From assembly GCF_000760695.4 (NCBI RefSeq), contig NZ_JHEG04000001.1, forward strand, positions 1,001,834 to 1,065,833: a DNA stretch of 64,000 bases, in the 5' to 3' direction. Below, piece by piece: positions 37,871 to 47,401 of this stretch (positions within the stretch are counted from its first letter, which is position 1; every line of letters starts with the position of its first letter). A program made the translations under genes and the position numbers. The notes under the pieces are model-generated. The model worked only from the letters and a program-made list of their open reading frames with translations, was not told the origin of the DNA and searched no databases. Source of the stretch: Tolypothrix bouteillei VB521301 (GTDB lineage: Bacteria > Cyanobacteriota > Cyanobacteriia > Cyanobacteriales > Nostocaceae).

Positions 37871-38522
37871 ACTTCTGATAAGATTTTTCAGAAATAACAA
37901 CGTGGGCTGTTTTGCCGTTTTTACCGTTTGTATGACCGTTTGTATGACCGTTATTATTGCGCGGTTGGATCACTCCGAAACCACCATGATTGCGTTCGTA
38001 AACAACGTTGATCTCTCCAGTATCTGCATTACGGAACATATAAAAATCGTGACCCACTGATTGCAGTTGATCTAAAGCTTCTGCAACAGTCATAGGTGGC
38101 ATAGAAAAATATTTACACCGCACTACTTCTTCTGGTAGTTCGGGAGTGCGATCGCCTATTAAATCTTTTACAACAGTTTCTTGAATCACTCCATCAATAG
38201 TCGTTTGAGCATGGGTTTTCTTTTCGTGACGTCGTTCTTTGTATTTACGCAGTTGACGAGCTATTTTATCAGCTACTAAATCTATGCTAGCGTACAAGTT
38301 CTCGCTGTTTTCCTCTGCACGGATGACATTACCATTTGCGTAAATAGTGACTTCAGCCGATTGCTTTGGACTAATTCTTGGGTTGCGAGCCACGCTTAAA
38401 TGCACATCCACTTCGTTTGTGATGTTTTGAAAATGATTTACCGCCTTTTCAATCTTTTGATGCACGTAATCCCTAATCGCTTCGGTAATTTCAATATTTT
38501 TGCCGTGGATGACAAGCTTCAT
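37869..38522 (-). CDS. hpf: Ribosome hibernation promoting factor, long form (LrtA)
   Basis: The 217-residue protein has an N-terminal HPF/RaiA domain ([34 protein letters not shown]) and a C-terminal dimerisation domain ([40 protein letters not shown]). The long form dimerises 70S ribosomes into inactive 100S particles in dark or starvation. Cyanobacterial homologues are the light-repressed LrtA. I chose ATG 38522, which has GGGAGAG just upstream (38528-38534); the longer frame from 38603 begins in the leader. The gap to lipB is large (about 540 bp), which suggests a long regulated 5' leader. The tail is Asn/Gly/His-rich. Confidence 0.92.
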   Translation of the reverse strand: MKLVIHGKNIEITEAIRDYVHQKIEKAVNHFQNITNEVDVHLSVARNPRISPKQSAEVTIYANGNVIRAEENSENLYASIDLVADKIARQLRKYKERRHEKKTHAQTTIDGVIQETVVKDLIGDRTPELPEEVVRCKYFSMPPMTVAEALDQLQSVGHDFYMFRNADTGEINVVYERNHGGFGVIQPRNNNGHTNGHTNGKNGKTAHVVISEKSYQK

Positions 38523-39066
38523 GTAAACTCTCCCGCTCAATGCTGTATGTAAATATTGGTTTGGATGAAAAGGAATTGCGGTAAGGTCTAACACTGTCGC
38601 CAAAACAAGTAGTACTGGTTTGACACCTACCCGATGCCAACTGAAGACGAATTTTCAGAAATTTCCTAGCTCAAAATCACCTACAACACTTCCCCGTATT
38701 TCCAACTGATTGAAAGGCAATTGGAATTGGTGCAGACATCGTAGATTGAGCTTCTTCAGTGGCTGATTGCCTTTTAAGAAAAAAACGGTTTTTACAGCTT
38801 TCTTCTATTTTATGCTGTCCATCGCTTAGGCGTCATCACCCGTGTTCATTCTTAACTATATGTTTTGGCGTGACGGTTACTACAGAGAATTCCTCCCAAC
38901 ACCATTGAGGTTAATATATCAAAACTAGCATCTTGTATTCTGGAAAACCAATTCCCGTGATTTTCCTTTAAAATCCTTTGCATAGCTTGACAATTTTTGC
39001 AATCTAATTGGTAATATGCAATACATTTTATTTTCCCAGTACTTGATTTTTTAGGTGAGCCGTAGT
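38523..39066. other. Divergent intergenic region with long hpf leader and lipB promoter
   Basis: About 540 bp separate hpf (leftwards) from lipB (rightwards). LrtA mRNA in cyanobacteria is known to have a long 5' leader that affects its stability in light and dark; this gap could encode one, but no structure can be proven by eye. AGGTGAG just before 39067 supports the lipB start. No other gene was seen. Confidence 0.45.
38528..38534 (-). promoter_or_regulatory. Ribosome-binding site deciding the hpf start
   Basis: On the minus strand, GGGAGAG lies 5 bases upstream of the ATG at 38522. The alternative upstream start at 38603 has no comparable site. Confidence 0.7.
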
Positions 39067-39723
39067 ATGTTTTCGCGACAACGCCGATGTTTATTATATA
39101 ACCAAGAAGTAATGCCTTACATAGAAGTACTGAGATGGCAGCGTCAACTGCAAATGGAACGCATTAACAACTTTGATTTAGATGACGTGCTGATATTACT
39201 GGAACACCCACCCGTTTATACTTTAGGGCAAGGAGCAAATCCTGAATTCCTGAAGTTCGACCCGATCGCGAGCCAATATGAAGTTCATCGAGTTGAAAGA
39301 GGTGGTGAAGTGACCTACCACTGTCCCGGACAACTGGTTGGGTATCCAATTTTAAATTTGCATTATTATTGTAAAGACCTTCACTGGTATCTGCGACAAC
39401 TAGAAGAAGTAATAATAATTACATTAGAAGCCTACGGGTTGGCAGGGGAACGCAGTCCGGGATTGACTGGAGTGTGGCTTGAAGGACGAAAAGTAGCAGC
39501 GATCGGCATTAAAGTCAGCCGTTGGATTACCATGCACGGTTTTTCATTAAATGTTTGTCCCGATTTAACAGGATTTCAGCGTATTGTCCCCTGTGGTATT
39601 GCTGATAAACCTGTGGGGAGCCTAGCCCAATGGCTTCCCAATATAACTTGTTCTGAGGTGCGCTCTCAAGTGGCAAAGAATTTCGCCAATGTCTTTAATG
39701 TTGAGATGATAGATGTACAATAG
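39067..39723 (+). CDS. lipB: Octanoyl-ACP:protein N-octanoyltransferase
   Basis: LipB transfers octanoate from acyl carrier protein to lipoyl domains, the first step of lipoate assembly. The 218-residue protein shows [38 protein letters not shown] with the catalytic Lys, and Cys176 in RIVPCGI, the thioester nucleophile. I prefer ATG 39067, which has AGGTGAG 8 bp upstream; the frame extends to a GTG at 39055, which lacks a site. It is cytoplasmic. lipA is not adjacent. Confidence 0.93.
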   Translation: MFSRQRRCLLYNQEVMPYIEVLRWQRQLQMERINNFDLDDVLILLEHPPVYTLGQGANPEFLKFDPIASQYEVHRVERGGEVTYHCPGQLVGYPILNLHYYCKDLHWYLRQLEEVIIITLEAYGLAGERSPGLTGVWLEGRKVAAIGIKVSRWITMHGFSLNVCPDLTGFQRIVPCGIADKPVGSLAQWLPNITCSEVRSQVAKNFANVFNVEMIDVQ

Positions 39724-39766
39724 ATAAAACAGTCCTAAATAAAATATAAGAATAAGAGTGAAGACT

Positions 39767-39804
39767 GCTAATAGCTAATTGCTTTTTGACCATTAGCTAT
39801 TAGC
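39767..39804. repeat. Hairpin downstream of lipB made of TTAGCTA-type units
   Basis: Arms 39767-39779 and 39792-39804 pair perfectly (13 bp) around a T-rich loop. A further copy of the right-arm sequence follows (39806-39818). It may terminate lipB and belongs to a repetitive family of ATTAGC/TATTAGC units. Confidence 0.65.
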
Positions 39805-39876
39805 CATTAGCTATTAGCAATCCAAATTTTTGCAAATGATTTAGGATTGCTATACATTATTATATATAGATAAACA

Positions 39877-40173
39877 GTGCAAAAGCCCATTTTTAAACCT
39901 TTATCAAAAAAATTATTTTTGCAAAACGAAAGGATAGTTACCCAAAAATTTGTGTCTCCTAGTTCAGATACCAGTTTTCATCATGCCAATCTAGGATTAC
40001 ACGCCTCACCATTGATTGCTCTCAAAAAACGTGACTGGAAAGCTCTTAGAGATCTCTTTCATAGAGAAGATATTGATGAAATTGAGGCCGAGATTAATAA
40101 AACATTGCTGTTTCTCATCCCAGAACCTTGTTGGGAAGACGATCCGTTTGATTTTCTTCGCGAGTACCTTTGA
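39877..40173 (+). CDS. Small protein of unknown function
   Basis: This 98-residue protein has a basic N-terminal half (KPLSKKLFLQNERIVTQKF) and an acidic C-terminal half ending EDDPFDFLREYL. Near residue 45 it has HASPLIALKKRDWKALRDLF, likely a helix. It has no signal peptide or known domain. The start is a GTG at 39877, and it is the only reasonable frame here. It may be a lineage-specific gene, possibly a small protein partner, but no function can be given. Confidence 0.5.
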   Translation: MQKPIFKPLSKKLFLQNERIVTQKFVSPSSDTSFHHANLGLHASPLIALKKRDWKALRDLFHREDIDEIEAEINKTLLFLIPEPCWEDDPFDFLREYL

Positions 40174-40311
40174 AGAACGGCAGAAGGTAATTGGAAGCTT
40201 TGCTCTTGAATGTAGTATTAAGCTACAATGTAACTCCGTCTTTCCAAATCGTACTGATTATCAGTACGATTTCTAAGGAGAACGAGCGATCGTTTAATTT
40301 TCGTAGTTCCC

Positions 40312-41700
40312 ATGAGTTACAGAGTATCAAAATCCAGGGTCATCACAGAAATTAAAGAGTGTCTGGTTCTAGCAATTCCCTTAGCTGGAGCCCAGCTATC
40401 TCAAGGAGCGACAACGTTTGTCGATACGGTTATGATGGGCAGTCTGGGAAGCCAAATTATTGCAGCAGGGGCATTGGGAGCATCTATATTTCACATATTA
40501 ATGTATATCGGTTCTGGAATTGTTTCCTCAGTGAGCCCGCTTGTTGCAGAAGCCTACGGAGCCGGACGAGCAGAGCAAGTGAGTCGGGTAGTACGACAAG
40601 GTTTGTTGCTATCACTCATCTTAGCTGTTCCAACAACAATGCTCATCTGGAATGGTGGAACTTTACTGCTCCTGTTCGGACAAGAACCTAAAACTGTTGC
40701 ATTAGCAGAAGAGTATTTGAAGGCGATCGCATGGGGTTATCTTCCTGGGCTGGGCTTTGCCGTGCTGAGAAGTTTTGTCTCAGCCCTATCAAAACCCCGT
40801 CCCGTGATTGCGATCGTTATATGTGGTACGTCGATCAATATTGTAGGAAACTATATTTTAATGTTTGGTAAATATGGATTTCCTGCCTTAGGTTTAGCTG
40901 GAATTGGTTATGCAAGTGCCTTTTCCTTTTGGGCAATGTTTGCTGCTTTGGCAGTGTACATCCTCAACCACCCTCAACTGCGAATCTACCATGCCTTTTC
41001 TAAAGTGCATCAATTTGAAAGCAAAGTCTTTTGGGAATTGGTGCGAGTCGGTATACCCATCGGGGTATTGGCTGGAGTGGAAGGAGGATTTTTCACTTGC
41101 GTCACTTTTTTGATGGGACAATTGGGAACAGTGACACTAGCAGCCCATCAAATTGCTTTTCAGACAGCAATTCTTACCTTTATGATTCCACTTGGACTTT
41201 CAATAGCAACAACTGTGAGAGTTGGGCAACTCGTGGGTCAAGAAAATTCTCAAGGGGCGCGACTCGCAGGATTTGTGGGTATTGGTATGGCTGCAGCATT
41301 TATGGCAGTTATGGGCATATTGTTCTGGGTAGTGCCAGAGAGAATCGTAGCGCTTTATATTGACACCACTGATTCTAAGAATGCAGCTGTTGTCAGTTTG
41401 GCAAAGCAACTTTTGGGAGTAGCAGCAATGTTCCAAATTGCAGATGGCATTCAAGTAGCTGCGGCTGGTGCGCTCCGAGGATTAAAGGACACTCGGATTC
41501 CCCTTCTGATAGGTGCTTTGGCTTATTGGGGTATTGGCTTAACTTGCGGTTACACACTTGGGTTGTTGTTGGGATTTGGTGGCGTTGGCTTGTGGTGGGG
41601 ATTTGTCATTGGTCTTGCTTCAGCAGCAATCATTTTAACGTGGCGGTTTAGCACGATTGAGATACAGCAGCAAATTAAAATCGGTCAATTTATCAATTAG
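40312..41700 (+). CDS. MATE family multidrug/metabolite exporter
   Basis: The 462-residue integral membrane protein has twelve helices in two related halves. The MATE signature appears near the N-terminus (LAIPLAGAQLSQGATTFVDTVMMG) and recurs in the second half (ALAGVEGG region and QIADGIQVAAAGALRG). MATE proteins export drugs or organic cations in exchange for Na+ or H+; the substrate is unknown. Its stop codon overlaps the end of the convergent nuclease-like gene by 4 bp. Confidence 0.9.
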   Translation: MSYRVSKSRVITEIKECLVLAIPLAGAQLSQGATTFVDTVMMGSLGSQIIAAGALGASIFHILMYIGSGIVSSVSPLVAEAYGAGRAEQVSRVVRQGLLLSLILAVPTTMLIWNGGTLLLLFGQEPKTVALAEEYLKAIAWGYLPGLGFAVLRSFVSALSKPRPVIAIVICGTSINIVGNYILMFGKYGFPALGLAGIGYASAFSFWAMFAALAVYILNHPQLRIYHAFSKVHQFESKVFWELVRVGIPIGVLAGVEGGFFTCVTFLMGQLGTVTLAAHQIAFQTAILTFMIPLGLSIATTVRVGQLVGQENSQGARLAGFVGIGMAAAFMAVMGILFWVVPERIVALYIDTTDSKNAAVVSLAKQLLGVAAMFQIADGIQVAAAGALRGLKDTRIPLLIGALAYWGIGLTCGYTLGLLLGFGGVGLWWGFVIGLASAAIILTWRFSTIEIQQQIKIGQFIN

Positions 41701-42293
41701 GAAAGAATATGTAAAAAAATACCCAACAATCGTTCTACTGGTTCAATTGGTATTTCTATTAAATCAATGAACAAAGTTTGATGTTGTAACCGCAAAAATT
41801 TCCACAATATGCCAGTTGTAACACAACCGTAAATAGCAGCCACTGGAGAATTTTCTCTCTCATTAAATATCTGTGCTGCTAACATTTCAGCACCACATTG
41901 ACCTAAGCCAAGATTAATATTCTCGTTTTTGGCTTCAACTATTGTCATGACTGGTGCGCTAATATAATATTGCTCTGGACTCCGCGTAATTAAGAAATCT
42001 GGAGAACCATTTAAGCCGCGTGATGAATCGACTGTAAAGTCATTCCCAGAAAATAGTCCAATTTGAGAATTTAATTTTCGTTTGACTTCCAGCAATACCG
42101 GAGCAATAATGAGTTCCGCACGAGCTTTTTCGCTGTTAATTGCTGTGGCCAAAGGTAACGTCTCCTGCAACGTCATAGATAATAACTCAGTAGACGATAC
42201 CAACTCTATGTTTGGGAACAGTCTGGTCTTTTCTTCTAACGTTAAGTTAAATTCTTCAACAAGTTGCCTGAGAGTAATTTGACTGTAAGGCAT
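41697..42293 (-). CDS. Protein with a PD-(D/E)XK nuclease-like core
   Basis: The 198-residue protein has GSPDFLITRSPEQYYI, then VMTIVEAKNENINLGLGQCGAEMLAA near residue 113-145. The Asp in SPD, the Glu-x-Lys in VEAK and a following Gln match the order of metal-binding residues in PD-(D/E)XK enzymes. Such folds occur in restriction, repair and unknown cyanobacterial nucleases. A methylase or other partner is not present, so it is not clearly a restriction system. It is convergent with the MATE gene (4-bp overlap). The assignment rests on motif order only. Confidence 0.55.
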   Translation of the reverse strand: MPYSQITLRQLVEEFNLTLEEKTRLFPNIELVSSTELLSMTLQETLPLATAINSEKARAELIIAPVLLEVKRKLNSQIGLFSGNDFTVDSSRGLNGSPDFLITRSPEQYYISAPVMTIVEAKNENINLGLGQCGAEMLAAQIFNERENSPVAAIYGCVTTGILWKFLRLQHQTLFIDLIEIPIEPVERLLGIFLHILS

Positions 42294-42532
42294 AAATTAA
42301 CACTTAAGGGAGCAAAAAATAAATTATCCCATTTTGTGGGATGGAGAGCAGCACTGAGGGTTACCCCTTACCCTGGTATGTTAACTCCACTTTGTCGCAG
42401 TTTTCCCATATATAAAAGTTGTTTAAAATTCTCTGCCTTAAGGTTGGTTGCACTCAAAACTGGGGAAAGAGTTATATTTCTGACTTGCTTTCTAATATCT
42501 GGGAAGAAACACTCCTAGTCAAAGTTACAGTT

Positions 42533-44227
42533 ATGGAAACGTATGATGTAGTTATTATCGGTGCAGGGCATAATGGTTTGGTCTGTGCCGCATACTTACT
42601 TAAAGCTGGTTACAGCGTTTTGCTTTTAGAAGCTCGTTCTATTCCCGGTGGCGGTTCCACAACTGAAGAACTTTTAGCCAAAGAAGCGCCCGGCTTTAAA
42701 TTCAACCCTTGCGCTATCGACCACTTATTTATTTTCCTCGGACCAGTTATCCAAGAATTAGAACTACATAAATACGGTTTGGAATACCTTTGGTGTGACC
42801 CGGTTGTTTTTTGTCCCCATCCAGATGGCAAGTATTTCTTGGCCCACAAATCAGTTGAAAAGACTTGTGCGGAAATTGCCCGTTGGAGCGATCGCGATGC
42901 CAAGAAATATAGCGAATATGTCAATTATTGGCAACGATTCATTAGTACCGTCACGCCCTACTTCAATGCACCACCCAAATCTATAGTTGACCTTTTGGGA
43001 AATTACGACTTGAAAAAACTGCAAGACTTGTTTTCTCTCTTAGGAGGTCCCAATGAAACGCTAGATTTGCTTCGTACAATGCTTTCTAGCCCCCAAGACA
43101 ATATTAATGAGTATTTTGATTCCGAATTTCTCAAAGCACCTCTTGCCCGACTATCTGCCGAACTGAGTTCACCCCCTTCCCAAAAAGCAATGTCCTTCGG
43201 AGCGATGATGATGGTCATGCGTCACCATCCAGGTCAAGCACGACCCCGTGGCGGTACCGGGGCATTAACAGAGGCTTTAGTAAATTTAGTCAAAAGTCAA
43301 GGTGGTGTTATCCTCACCGACCAAAGAGTGGAAAAAGTTTTAGTTGATAACGGTCAAGCAGTTGGTGTCAGAGTCGCAGGTGGCAAAGAATACCGAGCCA
43401 ATAAAGGAGTGATCTCAAATATTGATGCCAAACGCTTGTTTTTACAACATATAGAAGCTAGCGATGTAGATAGCGCCGACCCAAATTTACGAGAAAGACT
43501 AGCTCGCCGGATTGTTGACAACAACGAAAGCATCCTCAAAATTGACTTGGCTTTAAATGAACCACTGCGATTTGAACGTCACGAACACAGGGATGAGTAT
43601 TTAATCGGCTCTATCTTAATTGCAGATTCTGTAAACCATGTTGAGAAAGCTCATAGTGATTGTACCCAAGGAAAGATTCCCGATGAAGACCCATCCATGT
43701 ATTTAGTCATGCCCACCGGACGCGATCCATCAATGGCACCTCCAGGAAAGCATACAGCATGGATTGAGTTTTTTGCTCCTTATCAAATTTCAGGTGCAGA
43801 AGGCACGGGGTTAAAGGGTACTGGTTGGACTGATGAACTGAAAAATAAAGTTGCTGACAGGGTCATTGAAAAACTAGCAGAGTATTCCCCCAATCTCAAA
43901 CATTCCATTATTGCCCGTCATGTGGAAAGCCCTGCCGATCTCTCACAACGCTTGGGATTTTACAAAGGAAATTATTACCACCTAGACATGACTTTGGAAC
44001 AAATGTTGTGTTTCCGACCTCTGCCAGAAATAGCAAATTATAAGACTCCAATTGAGAATTTATATCTAACTGGAGCAGGAACCCATCCAGGTGGTTCTAT
44101 TTCAGGATTACCGGGGCGTAACTGTGCGCGTATTTTCTTGCACGACCGACATCCAATAGCACAAACATTGAAAGATGCAGGAGAATCGATAAAATCTACT
44201 ATGGCATCTGTCTTTAGTCGAGAATAG
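42533..44227 (+). CDS. crtO: Beta-carotene ketolase, CrtO type
   Basis: CrtO adds keto groups to beta-carotene to make echinenone and sometimes canthaxanthin. The 564-residue flavoprotein is of the phytoene desaturase fold, with DVVIIGAGHNGLVCAAYLL at the N-terminus for FAD and the C-terminal NLYLTGAGTHPGGSISGLPG block. Whole-length agreement with remembered Synechocystis CrtO is high, including AIDHLFIFLGP, the RPRGGTGALTEALV region and the VESPADLSQRLG segment. It is unrelated to CrtW ketolases. I chose ATG 42533 because the Rossmann fold begins at once; a longer frame from 42419 adds 38 unrelated residues. A saccharopine-dehydrogenase-like gene follows on the same strand. Confidence 0.9.
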   Translation: METYDVVIIGAGHNGLVCAAYLLKAGYSVLLLEARSIPGGGSTTEELLAKEAPGFKFNPCAIDHLFIFLGPVIQELELHKYGLEYLWCDPVVFCPHPDGKYFLAHKSVEKTCAEIARWSDRDAKKYSEYVNYWQRFISTVTPYFNAPPKSIVDLLGNYDLKKLQDLFSLLGGPNETLDLLRTMLSSPQDNINEYFDSEFLKAPLARLSAELSSPPSQKAMSFGAMMMVMRHHPGQARPRGGTGALTEALVNLVKSQGGVILTDQRVEKVLVDNGQAVGVRVAGGKEYRANKGVISNIDAKRLFLQHIEASDVDSADPNLRERLARRIVDNNESILKIDLALNEPLRFERHEHRDEYLIGSILIADSVNHVEKAHSDCTQGKIPDEDPSMYLVMPTGRDPSMAPPGKHTAWIEFFAPYQISGAEGTGLKGTGWTDELKNKVADRVIEKLAEYSPNLKHSIIARHVESPADLSQRLGFYKGNYYHLDMTLEQMLCFRPLPEIANYKTPIENLYLTGAGTHPGGSISGLPGRNCARIFLHDRHPIAQTLKDAGESIKSTMASVFSRE

Positions 44228-44352
44228 GAGAGATAACGGATGAGAGGAAATTTTTTCTTCTCTCCCTTATTCCGTATAGCTCATACTCAATACCGATGAC
44301 AAAGATAGCGAAAGGTTGATGTAATGAAAATGCTGTGGATAATACTGGAGCA

Positions 44353-45450
44353 ATGACAGATCGGGTTTTGATTCTTGGAGGACGCGGACGGATTGGCAGT
44401 AGCGTTGCTCGAGATATTCTCACTCATACACAGGCAGAAGTTACTATTACTGGACGTACCCCAGATAATGAAAGCCCCAATCCGCGAGTTCATTATTTGG
44501 TTTTAGATTTGGCAGATGTGGATAGACTTAGGAAGGCGATCGCATCTTCTAATATAGTTATCCACTGTGCGGGTCCGTTTCATTATAGAGACGCTAACGT
44601 TCTTAAAATTTGTATTGAAGAAGGCGTTGACTACGCTGATGTTAGCGATCACCGTTCTTTCACCAAAAAAGCTCTAGAGTACCATGATGCAGCTGTCAAA
44701 GCGGGAGTGACAGCAATAATTAATACAGGCATCTTCCCCGGAATTTCTAACAGCATGGTACGTCAGGGCGTTGAACAATTAGAGAAGCCAGAAAAAATTC
44801 ATTTAAGTTACTTAGTCTCTGGTTCCGGTGGTGCTGGAATCACCGTAATGCGAACAACCTTTTTGGGCTTGCAAAAACCTTTTGAAGCTTGGATCGATGG
44901 TGATTGGAAGTTAGTCGAACCTTACAGCGATCGCGAAAACATTGATTTTCCAAAACCATACGGTCGTAGTGGAATTTATTGGTTTGATATGCCAGAAACC
45001 TATACACTGCCTCATGCTTATCCATCTGTCAAAACCGTTATCACCAAATTTGGCTCCGTTCCTGATTTTTACAATCACATGACATGGATAGCTGCTCATA
45101 TTTTTCCCAAATGGGTCATGCAGCAGCGAAGTGCAATTGAATTTTTAGCTCATGTCAGTCACTTTATGACGGATGTCACGAATCGCTTTAGCGGTATCGG
45201 TGTAGCAGTTCGGTCAGAAATTACCGGGCAAAGAGATGGAAAAGACGCTGTTTTTTGCTCTACTCTAGTACATGAAAACACAGCAGTTGCTTCTGGTTTT
45301 GGTACGGGTAGTATTGCTCAAATGCTATTGGATGGGAAACTAAAAAAACCCGGTGTTACACCAGTAGAAGAAGCATTACCAACTAAACTATTTGAACAAG
45401 CCATGCAAAGCCGAGACGTCAAAATTCATCATGAATGGTTGCGCTCCTAA
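44353..45450 (+). CDS. Saccharopine dehydrogenase-like NAD(P)-binding protein
   Basis: The 365-residue protein opens with RVLILGGRGRIGSSVARDIL, a Rossmann nucleotide-binding motif, then AEVTITGRTPDN and VIHCAGPFHYRDANVLKICIEEGVDYADVSD, typical of the saccharopine dehydrogenase/trans-acting enoyl reductase group. Such enzymes act on amino acids or on polyketide-type enoyl substrates, so the substrate is open. GGAG lies 5 bp before ATG 44353; the GTG at 44335 would add six residues and lacks a site. It follows crtO after about 125 bp; a role in carotenoid chemistry is possible but not shown. Confidence 0.75.
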   Translation: MTDRVLILGGRGRIGSSVARDILTHTQAEVTITGRTPDNESPNPRVHYLVLDLADVDRLRKAIASSNIVIHCAGPFHYRDANVLKICIEEGVDYADVSDHRSFTKKALEYHDAAVKAGVTAIINTGIFPGISNSMVRQGVEQLEKPEKIHLSYLVSGSGGAGITVMRTTFLGLQKPFEAWIDGDWKLVEPYSDRENIDFPKPYGRSGIYWFDMPETYTLPHAYPSVKTVITKFGSVPDFYNHMTWIAAHIFPKWVMQQRSAIEFLAHVSHFMTDVTNRFSGIGVAVRSEITGQRDGKDAVFCSTLVHENTAVASGFGTGSIAQMLLDGKLKKPGVTPVEEALPTKLFEQAMQSRDVKIHHEWLRS

Positions 45451-45646
45451 ATAAAGTTTGAATTTACAGCAGGTTACACGCTAGGTTTTTTAGTCTCCAA
45501 CTATCAAGCTAAAATCCAAAATAAAATAACCTTTCTTTTGGTAGAAGTCAAAGTAGCATTCAGACACGTAATATTCGTGTGTGTATTAGAGTGTGTATAA
45601 ATAATTATGCATACACTCAGAAAATTCAAACCTACAACATACAATT

Positions 45647-45652
45647 AGGAGG
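45647..45652 (+). promoter_or_regulatory. Strong ribosome-binding site deciding the 45660 start
   Basis: AGGAGG lies 7 bases before ATG 45660. The longer frame from 45579 has no such site and would put polar residues before a signal peptide. Confidence 0.8.
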
Positions 45653-45659
45653 CAATTAT

Positions 45660-46028
45660 ATGCAAAGATTTTTAGCTATCTTCAATAAAGCATTACGTCA
45701 AAGCATTGTTGTTTTAGGGTTGATGCTTCTTATCAGCGCATCGGGTTTATTTTTTTTTACTCAGCAGCCTAGCTATGCCATAACATCTCGTGCCAATCAA
45801 CTCACACCAGAAGAAAAAATTGACCGCGCATATGAATACAGCGAAGCAACTGGGCTGCGAGAAGAAGATCGACAAAAAGCTTACGAACAGGCTGTCGAAG
45901 ACTCTAACAAGCCACAAACTGTAGAAAAGACTTACGAAAGAAATTTAAAAGCTGAAGAACAACAAAACCAGAATTCCAATCTCCTCGAACAAGCCAAAGA
46001 ATTAGTCGATCGCGTTACAACCAAATAA
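45660..46028 (+). CDS. Small exported or membrane-anchored protein, acidic and helical
   Basis: The 122-residue protein begins with a signal-like hydrophobic segment (about residues 15-35, ending YAI). The mature part is polar and rich in Glu, Gln and Lys: TPEEKIDRAYEYSEATGLREEDRQKAYEQAVED, then a second helical stretch (KAEEQQNQNSNLLEQAKELVDRV). It probably forms amphipathic helices in the periplasm. I do not recognise the family. The excellent ribosome-binding site suggests strong expression. Confidence 0.65.
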   Translation: MQRFLAIFNKALRQSIVVLGLMLLISASGLFFFTQQPSYAITSRANQLTPEEKIDRAYEYSEATGLREEDRQKAYEQAVEDSNKPQTVEKTYERNLKAEEQQNQNSNLLEQAKELVDRVTTK

Positions 46029-46037
46029 ACATCGCTT

Positions 46038-46099
46038 GGGGATAGGAGATTGGGAATTAATGATTTGTCGTCATTGATAATTCCTTCTCCCTCATCCCC
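46038..46099. terminator. Imperfect long hairpin between convergent genes
   Basis: Left arm 46038-46063 and right arm 46071-46099 pair over most of their length, with bulges around a 7-base loop. It lies exactly between the stop codons of the small exported protein gene and the CPA1 antiporter gene, and so may terminate both. Confidence 0.6.
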
Positions 46100-47401
46100 T
46101 TATTCAAATTCCTTCACCGTAGCTGGGGGTGAGGCATTGCTATTTTTGGGAGAAAGATTGCGCTCGTACCAATTCATCAGTGGAGTAGAACTAATGCCAT
46201 GCACGAGCGCGGACACGACTATCGTAGTGTAAACAATCCAACCGATTTGCTCGCCAAGACCGTTTTTCAAACCATTCCCATATGCGTAGGCAAGATAGTA
46301 TAAAGAGCCTACACCTCGAATACCAAACCAGCCAAGTAACCAACGAGTTCCTGGGTGCATACTTCTATAATGCCTGTGTCCTGATGGTTGACCAATTGTG
46401 CTTATCCATGCACCCACTGGTCGAATAACAAAGAACAGTAAAGCTATCACTAATAAAGATTGGGTAGCATAAGTTAGCATTGGTTTAAATAACAAAATTG
46501 AACCCAAAATTAAAATAGTTCCAATTTCTAAAAGCTTTTCCAACCGTTCTACAAATTCCAATTGTGCAAGTGATTTTTCCGATTTTTTATAACTTCTTTG
46601 AAAAACTAAACCAGCAACAAATACTGCAAGAAAACCATAACCATTAACGAATTCTGTTAGTGAGTATGTCAGTAAAATTGTCCCCAAAGCAATAAAATCT
46701 TCCATTAATGAATCAGCAGGGCGTCGTCGCTGAATTTTTTTATCAATCCAAACTATAACTTTAGCGACGAGAATACCCATACCTATGCCAGCAGCGATCG
46801 CCCACACTAAATCAATAGCAACCCATTGTTTAAACCAGTTGTCCCAATTCTTATCTTTTAACGAATAAATTCCAAAATAAACAAAAGGAAAAGCAAGAGC
46901 ATCATTTAAACCACCTTCTGATGTTAAACCAAAACGTAACTCATCTTGGTCATCGACATCAGTTAATTGCACCTCTGAAGCCAATACCGGGTCAGTTGGG
47001 GCAAGAATAGCTCCTAGTAAAATTGCCTCTCCCCAATCCAGACCTAGGAACATTTTTCCAACAACAGCAAGCCCAAAAATAGAAAATGGCATTAAAAATC
47101 CAATGAGCCGTACTGTAATATTCCAAGCCCCTATTTTTAGCGGACGGAGAATTTTTAATCCACAACTAAATACAGAGACAATAACAACAAATTCTGTTAT
47201 TCTTTCTAACAATTCGGCATTGAAAACTCCTTCCCGGCGTAATTGAATGAGTTTAAAGCCATAAGGACCGAGAAGAATACCAACTAAAAGATAAATCAGA
47301 GCAAAAGAAAGAGGTAAGCGTGAAATCCAGCCAGATAGTAAGGTAACAACTAGCAACAATAGACCTATAATAAATAGATTGATAATATAAACATCTATCA
47401 T
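46100..47401 (-). CDS. CPA1 family cation:proton antiporter
   Basis: The 433-residue protein has about twelve membrane helices. GAILAPTDPVLASEVQ and FGLTSEGGLNDALAFPFVYFG are the conserved ion-path motifs; the ND pair marks the electroneutral CPA1/NhaP branch. It should exchange Na+ or K+ for H+ at the plasma or thylakoid membrane and help in pH or salt balance. There is no large cytoplasmic TrkA-type regulatory domain. It is convergent with the small exported protein gene and divergent from the glycosyltransferase. Confidence 0.9.
   Translation of the reverse strand: MIDVYIINLFIIGLLLLVVTLLSGWISRLPLSFALIYLLVGILLGPYGFKLIQLRREGVFNAELLERITEFVVIVSVFSCGLKILRPLKIGAWNITVRLIGFLMPFSIFGLAVVGKMFLGLDWGEAILLGAILAPTDPVLASEVQLTDVDDQDELRFGLTSEGGLNDALAFPFVYFGIYSLKDKNWDNWFKQWVAIDLVWAIAAGIGMGILVAKVIVWIDKKIQRRRPADSLMEDFIALGTILLTYSLTEFVNGYGFLAVFVAGLVFQRSYKKSEKSLAQLEFVERLEKLLEIGTILILGSILLFKPMLTYATQSLLVIALLFFVIRPVGAWISTIGQPSGHRHYRSMHPGTRWLLGWFGIRGVGSLYYLAYAYGNGLKNGLGEQIGWIVYTTIVVSALVHGISSTPLMNWYERNLSPKNSNASPPATVKEFE

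Noticed and set aside
40016..40276. Second frame over the small gene at 39877
   Set aside because: Overlaps a better frame for most of its length; amino acid composition is typical of a shadow frame.
41697..44227. Restriction-modification or defence island around the PD-(D/E)XK-like gene
   Set aside because: No methylase, helicase or toxin-antitoxin gene is adjacent; the neighbours are a MATE exporter and crtO.
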